From: Acidaminobacter sp. JC074
Lineage (GTDB): Bacteria > Bacillota > Clostridia > Peptostreptococcales > Acidaminobacteraceae
Direction of reading: 5' to 3'
Assembly: GCF_022496765.1 (NCBI RefSeq)
Contig: NZ_VANV01000005.1
Coordinates: forward strand, 210,788 to 274,787
Length of the DNA: 64,000 bases
Shown: piece by piece, positions 58,244 to 64,000 of the stretch
Numbering within the stretch: the stretch's first letter is position 1
Layout: each line of letters begins with the position of its first letter
Translations under genes and position numbers: made by a program
The notes under the pieces: model-generated
Database searches by the model: none
What the model was told of the DNA's origin: nothing
The model's input: the letters and a program-made list of their open reading frames with translations, nothing else

Positions 58244-58480
58244 CTACATTCTCTTCTTTAATATATTGAACACTCTTTTTTCAGCCATCAGTAGTTCATT
58301 TTTCATATCTTTTGGCTTTAAACGACATACCTTTAACATCATTTTAAAATCAGCTTGATCACAGCCTATACCATATCGTAAACGTATAATTTGCTCATGT
58401 TTGGGTGTTAAAATCTCTTCTTCTACCAGCTCTTTAAGCTTTTTATCAATAATTTCTATTTCCTTTTCAGTTATCTCCAT
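58244..58480 (-). CDS. Small sigma-70 region 4-like protein
   Basis: The 78-residue protein has HEQIIRLRYGIG followed by a helix-turn-helix-like part, resembling sigma-70 region 4 (REREVLRLRYGL), but no region 2. The N-terminus is charged and helical. It could be a DNA-binding accessory or a stray fragment of the family. It overlaps murI by 14 bases, in the same direction, indicating translation coupling. I would not assign a role. Confidence 0.55.
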   Translation of the reverse strand: MEITEKEIEIIDKKLKELVEEEILTPKHEQIIRLRYGIGCDQADFKMMLKVCRLKPKDMKNELLMAEKRVFNILKKRM

Positions 58481-59234
58481 ACTTCTCCTCTAATACTTTT
58501 AATAATTTTTTTGATAAATCTACCTTGCTCTTACCGGCTGAATTGATAATTTCAACAAATCTATTTTCTTCTGACTTATAGTTATTCTCTAACAGTTTCT
58601 TTTTTAATTGATTAACAGTGCCTAGATTACCATCAATAAGCTCTATATCTTGACCCAGTAGATCATAGATAAAATCCTTTATAAATAGATAATGTGTGCA
58701 CCCTAAAACAACACTTTCAATATTGTCTTTTATATCTCTAAAATACGCTTCTAAGACTGGTAAAATTTCTTCTGATTCAAGCATTTCTTCTTCTATTAAC
58801 TCAACAATTTTAGGAGCAGGTACCTTATAAACGCTTGTTGAAGAAGCCACTTTGTTTAAAAGATCATTGAATTTTTCTTCCTTTAAAGTCATAGGTGTCG
58901 CCATGACTGCTATTGCCTTGCCTTTATTTGACTCTACAGCTGGTTTTAAAGCTGGTTCCATGCCTATAATAGGTATAGGGTACTTGTCCCTTAAGACCTT
59001 AATAGCAGCACTTGTGGCTGTATTACAAGCTACAACGATTGCATCTACATGACGTGTCATTAAATAATCACAAATTTCTATACATCTTTCAATGACTTCT
59101 TCTTTAGTTTTTATACCATACGGAGCATTTTTTGAGTCTCCAAAATATATAAAAGATTCATTAGGAAGTCTTTTTTTAGCTTCATACAAAACACTTAAAC
59201 CTCCCATACCTGAATCAAAAATACCTATTAACAT
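58467..59234 (-). CDS. murI: Glutamate racemase
   Basis: The 255-residue protein has the MurI pattern IGIFDSGMGGLSVL, VACNTATSAA (first catalytic Cys) and VVLGCTHYLF (second catalytic Cys). It makes D-glutamate for peptidoglycan. The ATG at 59234 has GGGG upstream; an earlier ATG at 59270 adds an unrelated hydrophobic leader. It is followed by the small region-4-like gene. Confidence 0.95.
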   Translation of the reverse strand: MLIGIFDSGMGGLSVLYEAKKRLPNESFIYFGDSKNAPYGIKTKEEVIERCIEICDYLMTRHVDAIVVACNTATSAAIKVLRDKYPIPIIGMEPALKPAVESNKGKAIAVMATPMTLKEEKFNDLLNKVASSTSVYKVPAPKIVELIEEEMLESEEILPVLEAYFRDIKDNIESVVLGCTHYLFIKDFIYDLLGQDIELIDGNLGTVNQLKKKLLENNYKSEENRFVEIINSAGKSKVDLSKKLLKVLEEKYGDN

Positions 59235-59351
59235 GTTGATAACCCCTAACAAAATAAAAGTTATACACATACATATCCCTGACTGTGTATAGTTTTTTTA
59301 AACTAAATATATTATACTATAAATCAAGAACGAATTAAATGAGGAGAAATA

Positions 59352-59522
59352 ATGAGAATCAATTGTATGAAATGTGTCTACTACTATGTCACATGGGATC
59401 CTAAAAAACCAAGGGGCTGTAAGTTCTTCGGATTTAAATCATATGCCATGCCGTCACAGGTTGTTTTAAAATCATCTGGTAATCCATGTGAAGCTTTTAA
59501 AGAAAAAAAAATAAGCTCATAA
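59352..59522 (+). CDS. Small four-cysteine protein (putative zinc ribbon)
   Basis: The 56-residue protein starts MRINCMKCVYYYVTWDPKKPRGC... with CxxC at residues 5-8, a third Cys (23) and a fourth in NPCEAF. This is a recurrent short family in bacteria, described only as hypothetical. GAGGAG precedes the ATG at 59352. It sits alone between murI and nadC, with its stop inside a hairpin shared with the convergent nadC. Function unknown. Confidence 0.75.
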   Translation: MRINCMKCVYYYVTWDPKKPRGCKFFGFKSYAMPSQVVLKSSGNPCEAFKEKKISS

Positions 59523-59533
59523 GAACTTATTTT
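59510..59533. terminator. Convergent terminator between the four-Cys gene and nadC
   Basis: Arms AAATAAG/CTTATTT around ten bases, covering the stop of the plus-strand gene and the end of nadC. The stem is A/T-rich and weak. Confidence 0.5.
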
Positions 59534-60363
59534 ACTATATTCATACTGATATCAAATGCTGTAACAGAGTGTGTCAGTGCTCCTACAGAAACGACGTCAA
59601 CACCTACCTCAGCGATACTTTTTAAACGCTCTAGTGTAACATTGCCAGATGCTTCTAAAATGGCTTTTCCTTGATTTATTTTCACAGCTTCAGCCATGGT
59701 TTCATTGTCCATATTGTCAAGCATAATAATATCTGCATCTGCATTTAATGCTTCTCTTAATTGATCTAGTGATTCTACTTCAACTTCAATTTTAGTAGTA
59801 TGAGGCACTTCTTTTTTTGCAATTTCAACAGCCTTTGTAATGGAACCGACTGCCTTAATATGATTATCTTTAATCATAACTGCATCAGAAAGGTTGAATC
59901 TATGATTGCTGCACCCACCAAGCTTTACTGCGTATTTTTCTAATATTCTTAAACCAGGTGTTGTTTTTCTTGTATCCACCACGCGCATTGGGAACTCTTC
60001 AACTTCCTTAGCATATTGGTATGACATTGTAGCAATACCCGACATTCTTTGCATAAGGTTTAATGCCACACGTTCCCCTTTTAGAATCGATCTAGAAGAA
60101 CCTTTTACTCTAAAAATAACAGTTTGATTATCTACATAATCCCCATCTTCTGCAAGGAGTTCAACTTCTAAATCAGGATCTACTAATTCAAAAACACGTT
60201 TAGCGACTTGTAAACCAGCAACAACGCCTTGAGCCTTTGTCTTCATCTCAGCAAGACACTTGTCTTTTGATGATAACAAGATATCTGAAGTGATATCTAC
60301 ATAGCTAATATCTTCATCAAGCCCTCTAATAATTATTGGATCTATTTTGTAATTTGATAACAT
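59527..60363 (-). CDS. nadC: Nicotinate-nucleotide pyrophosphorylase (carboxylating)
   Basis: The 278-residue protein has RVVDTRKTTPGLRILEKYAVKLGGCSNHR, KDNHI, EVEVESLDQL and LDNMDNETMAEAV, the QPRTase signatures. It converts quinolinate and PRPP to nicotinate mononucleotide. Third gene of nadA-nadB-nadC, 2 bases after nadB. Length normal. Confidence 0.96.
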   Translation of the reverse strand: MLSNYKIDPIIIRGLDEDISYVDITSDILLSSKDKCLAEMKTKAQGVVAGLQVAKRVFELVDPDLEVELLAEDGDYVDNQTVIFRVKGSSRSILKGERVALNLMQRMSGIATMSYQYAKEVEEFPMRVVDTRKTTPGLRILEKYAVKLGGCSNHRFNLSDAVMIKDNHIKAVGSITKAVEIAKKEVPHTTKIEVEVESLDQLREALNADADIIMLDNMDNETMAEAVKINQGKAILEASGNVTLERLKSIAEVGVDVVSVGALTHSVTAFDISMNIVK

Positions 60364-60365
60364 CC

Positions 60366-61853
60366 TTACTCTCCTTCAATGATATGACTGCCCAGAGATG
60401 TTTCTCTTGCAATTGCAGCTTTAATAATCAGCTTTGAAACAAATATCATATTCCTTAATTCAAAAGCCTCTTGTGAATTACATTTCTTACTTAAATCCAC
60501 GTTCATGCCTTCAATTAATTCTAGTGCATAAATCAAATCATGTTTACTTCTGAATATAAAAACATGTTCACTCATAATATGCTTCAATTGCTGTTTATAA
60601 GTATGAGACTTGATACAAGACGAGTCGTCAATTGCCTCAAAACTTTTCTTTAAATCTGGTACAATGACCTCGGCTACATTGATATCTTCAGCAACCCGAT
60701 TTGCAAAGACAATGGCCTCTAATAAAGAGTTGCTAGCCATTCTATTGGCTCCATGAACACCCGTACATGCCACTTCACCACAAGCATAAAGACCTTTGAT
60801 ATTTGTTCTACCTATAGCGTCTGTTTTAAGACCACCCATCATGTAATGTTGAACAGGGACGATTGGTATTAAATCTTTAATCATGTCTATCTCATAAGAT
60901 AAACACTTTATATATATATTGGGAAATCTATTTTTTATATAATCTTCAGGTAAATGTGTCACATCTAGATAAATATTTTGATTGCCCTGTTTGTTTGACT
61001 CTTCAATAATAGCCTTGGAAACAACTGATCTTGGTGCCAAATCCTTGAGAGGATGATATCTTTCCATAAAAGCTTCACCAGCTTCATTTCTTAAAATACC
61101 ACCTTCACCCCTAACGGCTTCCGATATAAGAAAGTGCGCATCATCCTTTTTATTCAAAGCTGTAGGATGAAACTGAACAAACTCCATATCTGCCACTTCT
61201 GCACCTATACGAGCGCCTATTGCAATACCATCAGCAGTTGCAATGCTTGCATTTGTTGTATGTTCATACAAACCACCAACACCACCTGTTGCTATAACAA
61301 CTTTAGAGGCATATACAGATTCTATTCTATCATTAACAATTAATTTAACACCTTGTACTTGATCATCTTCACATATTAAATCGGTAACAAAAATATGGTC
61401 TTTAAGACTGATATTATCCTTTTCTAGACATGCTTCAAGAAGACCACGAATAATTTCTTGACCTGTTGTATCTTTATAATGAACAATTCTTCTTTTAGAG
61501 TGTCCGCCTTCTTTAGTCAGTAATAAATTACCATCAGCATCACAATCAAAATGAACCCCCATTGACATGAGGGCTTCTATATTACTGCCGCCTTCTTCAA
61601 CCATTATTTTTAAACGATTCTCATCATTATGGTTGAAACCTGTTTTTAGTGTATCTTCCACATGACTATTATAATCATGAGGATTAAATGTTACAGCAAC
61701 ACCACCCTGAGCCAGGTTGGTGTTGCTACATTTTAATTCATCTTTAGATACGACCAATACACTTTTATTAGAATCAAGTTTCATTGCAGTAAATAGACCT
61801 GCAATACCAGAACCGATAATGATTACATCATAAGCTGGTTGCATACTTGTCAT
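60366..61853 (-). CDS. nadB: L-aspartate oxidase
   Basis: The 495-residue flavoprotein has YDVIIIGSGIAGLFTAM (FAD-binding), NTNLAQGGVAVTF, HPTALNKKD, RGEGGILRNEAGEAF and HGANRMASNSLLEAIVF. It oxidises aspartate to iminoaspartate for NAD synthesis. GGGGTAAG precedes the ATG at 61853. Second gene of nadABC. In an anaerobe it would use an electron acceptor other than oxygen such as fumarate. Confidence 0.96.
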   Translation of the reverse strand: MTSMQPAYDVIIIGSGIAGLFTAMKLDSNKSVLVVSKDELKCSNTNLAQGGVAVTFNPHDYNSHVEDTLKTGFNHNDENRLKIMVEEGGSNIEALMSMGVHFDCDADGNLLLTKEGGHSKRRIVHYKDTTGQEIIRGLLEACLEKDNISLKDHIFVTDLICEDDQVQGVKLIVNDRIESVYASKVVIATGGVGGLYEHTTNASIATADGIAIGARIGAEVADMEFVQFHPTALNKKDDAHFLISEAVRGEGGILRNEAGEAFMERYHPLKDLAPRSVVSKAIIEESNKQGNQNIYLDVTHLPEDYIKNRFPNIYIKCLSYEIDMIKDLIPIVPVQHYMMGGLKTDAIGRTNIKGLYACGEVACTGVHGANRMASNSLLEAIVFANRVAEDINVAEVIVPDLKKSFEAIDDSSCIKSHTYKQQLKHIMSEHVFIFRSKHDLIYALELIEGMNVDLSKKCNSQEAFELRNMIFVSKLIIKAAIARETSLGSHIIEGE

Positions 61854-61856
61854 TTC

Positions 61857-62774
61857 TTACCCCTTTGATAATTCTAACATTCTATTTAATGAATGATACG
61901 CCTTCTCACGAATTTCTTCATCTACAGTAATTTCATTTTCTTCAGTCTTTAAAACATGTAAAACATCTTCTAATGACGTCTTTTTCATATTGTAACAAAT
62001 TAATGCAGGTGATAATAAAGTAAACTTCTTGTATAAGTTCTCTTTTCTAAGTGTGTGTAAAATACCCATTTCTGTTCCTACAATGAATTCTTTGTCTTCA
62101 CTGTTTCTAATGTGGGCTAAAATTTGTGATGTAGAACCTACAAAATCTGCTAATTCTACAACTGCAGGATTACATTCAGGATGTACCACTACCTGAACAC
62201 CTGGCTTTTTATTTCTTACAATGGCAACTTCTTCAGGTTTTACACGTTCATGTGTAATACAGAAGCCATTCCATAATTCCATTTTCTTGTTTGGTAATTT
62301 CTTATTGATATAGTTACCTAAATTTCTATCTGGAGCAAATAAAATTTTATCTGAATCTAATGATTCAACAATTTTTAAGGCATTTGAAGACGTGACACAA
62401 ACATCACATTCTGCTTTAACTTCTGCAGAAGAGTTTACATAACATACAACTGTTGTACCAGGGTTTTCTTCCTTATAAGCACGTAGTTTTTCACCTGTGA
62501 TCATATCTGCCATAGGACAACCTGCATCAATAGCCGGTAAAAGTACTTTTTTTGTTGGACTAAGTATCTTAGCACTTTCAGCCATAAAATGCACACCACA
62601 GAATACAATAATATCTGCATCTGTTTTAGCTGCTTCTTCACTAAGTTTGAGAGAATCACCTACAATATCAGCTATATCCTGAATTTCAGGAATTTGATAG
62701 TTATGAGCTAGTATAACAGCATTCTTCTCTCTCTTTAACTTCTTAATTTCACTTACAATTGAATTGATTTCCAT
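61857..62774 (-). CDS. nadA: Quinolinate synthase
   Basis: The 305-residue protein has the NadA pattern AVILAHNYQIPEIQDIADIVGDSL, VFCGVHFMAE, CDVCVTSSNALKI, FAPDRNLG and HPECNPAV; the three cysteines that bind the [4Fe-4S] cluster are present (CGV, CVTS, ECNP). It condenses iminoaspartate with DHAP to quinolinate. First gene of nadABC. A terminator of the gntR gene ends only 16 bases before its start, so the operon may depend on readthrough or an overlapping promoter. Confidence 0.96.
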   Translation of the reverse strand: MEINSIVSEIKKLKREKNAVILAHNYQIPEIQDIADIVGDSLKLSEEAAKTDADIIVFCGVHFMAESAKILSPTKKVLLPAIDAGCPMADMITGEKLRAYKEENPGTTVVCYVNSSAEVKAECDVCVTSSNALKIVESLDSDKILFAPDRNLGNYINKKLPNKKMELWNGFCITHERVKPEEVAIVRNKKPGVQVVVHPECNPAVVELADFVGSTSQILAHIRNSEDKEFIVGTEMGILHTLRKENLYKKFTLLSPALICYNMKKTSLEDVLHVLKTEENEITVDEEIREKAYHSLNRMLELSKG

Positions 62775-62789
62775 TTATGTCTCCATTCT

Positions 62790-62817
62790 AAAAAAAAAGA
62801 CTATCTAAGATAGTCTT
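62790..62817 (-). terminator. Terminator between gntR and nadA
   Basis: Arms AAGACTATC/GATAGTCTT around three bases (62797-62817), with a T run of nine on the minus strand (62790-62798). It lies 9 bases past the gntR stop and before nadA. Confidence 0.88.
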
Positions 62818-62826
62818 AACTACAAC

Positions 62827-63498
62827 TTATCTATTATTAAAGCTTTCTGCATTATTTCTAGAACCTTCAATATGTCTAACTGTTGCTTCATATGCTTTAT
62901 CAGCATCTTTTTCTATAAACCCTTGTAAAATAGCCTTATGTTCACCTAATGCATAATTAGGTCTACCATCAACCAATAATGATTTTTTTCTAGTTGTCTT
63001 AATGAATAATTGGAAGTCTCTTAATACTTGCTCCAAATATCTACTCTTACTTGCCATGTAAATTGTTTCATGGAACTTAGTGTCTAGCTCAAAAAACTTG
63101 TCGGTATCATTCTTAAATGTATAAAACTCCATTAAGTCATAGATCTCTTTGAGATCATCAATCACAGACTCATCAGATTCATCCATTCTTTCAACTGCCC
63201 ATCTTGCAGCAATACCTTCAATTGCAACACGTATTGTGTAAATATCATGAATATCTTGATTAGAGATCCCTTTAACAACAACACCCCTGTTAGGAATATT
63301 GTCAACAAGACCATCCAATTCTAATTGCTTTAATGCTTCTCTAACTGGTGTTCTACTTACACCTAATTCTTCAGCTAATTTAGCCTCGACAATTTTATCT
63401 CCAGCCAAGTATCTATCATTGAGTATATCTTCTCTTATCTTATCAAAAATGAGTGAGGTTAATGATTTATTTTCTTTCTTCTGATCAAACAGGTCCAA
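62827..63498 (-). CDS. GntR-family (FadR-type) transcription regulator
   Basis: The 223-residue protein has an N-terminal winged helix (LIFDKIREDILNDRYLAGDKI, AEELGVSRTPVREALKQLELDGLV; residues 12-75) and a C-terminal all-helical FCD-type ligand-binding domain (about 85-215) with HETIYMAS and EHKAIL. It binds DNA as a dimer with an acid or similar effector. The start is TTG at 63498, supported by GGAGG 8 bases upstream; no nearby ATG. It precedes nadABC but is separated by a terminator, so regulation of nad genes is only a guess. Confidence 0.9.
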   Translation of the reverse strand: MDLFDQKKENKSLTSLIFDKIREDILNDRYLAGDKIVEAKLAEELGVSRTPVREALKQLELDGLVDNIPNRGVVVKGISNQDIHDIYTIRVAIEGIAARWAVERMDESDESVIDDLKEIYDLMEFYTFKNDTDKFFELDTKFHETIYMASKSRYLEQVLRDFQLFIKTTRKKSLLVDGRPNYALGEHKAILQGFIEKDADKAYEATVRHIEGSRNNAESFNNR

Positions 63499-63566
63499 AA
63501 TAATTTCCTCCGAATGTAAAAATAACGTTATACCCCTATGGTACTATGTCATTAAATTGCACCTAT

Positions 63567-63595
63567 ATTTTAACCCACATTTAACTCCCTGTCAA
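63567..63595 (-). promoter_or_regulatory. Promoter of gntR
   Basis: On the minus strand TTGACA (63590-63595) and TAAAAT (63567-63572) with a 17-base spacer. A small dyad TACC-N5-GGTA lies downstream at 63531-63543, in the leader, and could be a GntR operator. Confidence 0.7.
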
Positions 63596-63828
63596 TTGAC
63601 TGAGTCATAAAATGAACAAGTATTGTAATTATTAGAAACATAGCGATACCAATTGATACATGTGGTGTCTATATTGTTGAATTATCTATGACTAAATAGA
63701 CAAAAGGCTCTCTTCTTATGAGCATTTTGCTATTTATTTAAGCCTCATAAAATACATCACTAATAATCTATAAATATAATTAATTCATGCATATGTAAAA
63801 ATTGTATTATCCTATTAAATAAATAAAA
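63596..63828. other. Non-coding gap between gntR and the 5S terminator
   Basis: No gene is seen in this A/T-rich stretch. It holds one imperfect hairpin with arms CAAAAGGCTC (63701-63710) and GAGCATTTTG (63720-63729), which on the minus strand lies about 100 bases beyond the rRNA terminator and could serve as a second, weak stop. No tRNA cloverleaf was visible. Confidence 0.4.
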
Positions 63829-63858
63829 AAACAGCCTAAGGATTTCCTTAAACTGCTT
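63829..63858 (-). terminator. Terminator of the rRNA operon
   Basis: Ten-base arms CAGTTTAAGG/CCTTAGGCTG (two wobbles) around four bases, followed by a T run on the minus strand, directly after the 5S gene. Confidence 0.88.
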
Positions 63859-63863
63859 TTTAA

Positions 63864-63980
63864 ACCGGCAACGTCTTACTTTCCCAGGTCGTCTCCAACC
63901 AAGTATCATCAGCTCTACGAAACTTAACTTCTGTGTTCGGGATGGGAACAGGTGTAGCCTTCGTGATATAGTTACCAGAT
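63864..63980 (-). rRNA. 5S ribosomal RNA
   Basis: On the minus strand the sequence includes CACCTGTTCCCATCCCGAACAC, AAGTTAAG and the closing GTTGCCGG, which are the conserved 5S blocks (reported here in short pieces). The 5' end CTGGTAAC pairs with the 3' end GTTGCCGG. Length about 117 nt. The 23S gene is expected beyond the right edge of the window. Confidence 0.96.
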
Positions 63981-64000
63981 ATACATGACTTATTAAGTCA

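Noticed and set aside
63701..63729. Imperfect hairpin as a separate gene terminator
   Set aside because: No gene ends nearby except the rRNA operon, which already has a better terminator at 63829-63858.
1..64000. CRISPR arrays, tRNA genes, insertion sequences, prophage or plasmid genes
   Set aside because: I looked for repeated spacer units, cloverleaf folds, transposase or integrase motifs and found none in this window.

Overview
The window is AT-rich, gene-dense bacterial DNA from a low-GC, single-membrane Firmicute, most likely an anaerobic clostridium. The reasons are AGGAGG-type ribosome binding sites, AbrB, Veg, YaaT and rpsF-ssb-rpsR, S-box (SAM) and cobalamin riboswitches, and selenium-metabolism genes. 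The species cannot be named from this sequence. Several neighbourhoods (abrB-rsmI-yabB-yaaT-holB-yaaO, veg, rpsF-ssb-rpsR-DUF951) lie close to oriC in Bacillus, and the window ends at a 5S rRNA, so an origin-proximal location is plausible. Most genes are on the minus strand.

Layout. 1-2192: MrpEFG, MbhD, MbhE and MrpB-like subunits of an ion-translocating complex whose remaining genes lie outside the window. 2265-4835: a DUF134 regulator, a permease encoded as two half-size proteins, a divergent CRP-family regulator with a perfect 22-bp palindrome between them, and a candidate small RNA. 4836-9380: an EamA transporter, a SAM-riboswitch-controlled MetF-like gene, a glycerophosphodiesterase, veg, a CxxCxxCC protein and two small membrane proteins. 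9440-16621: an amidohydrolase, a VOC protein, the QmcA/NfeD pair, an MBL hydrolase with an orphan GHKL kinase, and oligoendopeptidase F. 16644-19848: a copper operon (new-type regulator, copA, copZ). 19878-23075: btuFCD vitamin B12 uptake under a cobalamin riboswitch. 23093-23280: a dense DnaA-box cluster. 23328-34531: a thioredoxin-like protein, mgsA-pheA, an M1 peptidase lipoprotein, Lrp, a phosphoesterase, RNase H, a MarR-controlled heterodimeric ABC exporter and a Nudix hydrolase. 34664-39889: rpsF-ssb-rpsR with a leader RNA, then the operon rlmL-like, DUF5711, cvpA, yedF, DUF3343, DUF951. 39932-46924: a degenerate hybrid kinase and a compact Tad pilus locus. 47019-63980: an aldehyde dehydrogenase, a decayed CCA-enzyme-like protein, abrB, the rsmI-to-yaaO cluster, an aminotransferase, murI, nadABC with a GntR regulator, and 5S rRNA.

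Most striking observation: the copper ATPase gene copA is interrupted only by one in-frame UGA, placed exactly at the first cysteine of the CxxC copper-binding motif of its second HMA domain. A stem-loop with the geometry of a bacterial SECIS follows directly. The same window carries yedF and DUF3343, families tied to selenium metabolism. The parsimonious reading is a selenocysteine-containing CopA with a UxxC metal site. Termination at the UGA would instead release an 83-residue single-HMA protein, comparable to the chaperone that Escherichia coli makes from copA by frameshifting. Other points worth a second look are the DnaA-box cluster away from dnaA, the half-permease with a ferredoxin-like tail, a TadZ-like protein without a P-loop, a 29-residue membrane peptide gene and a candidate small RNA.
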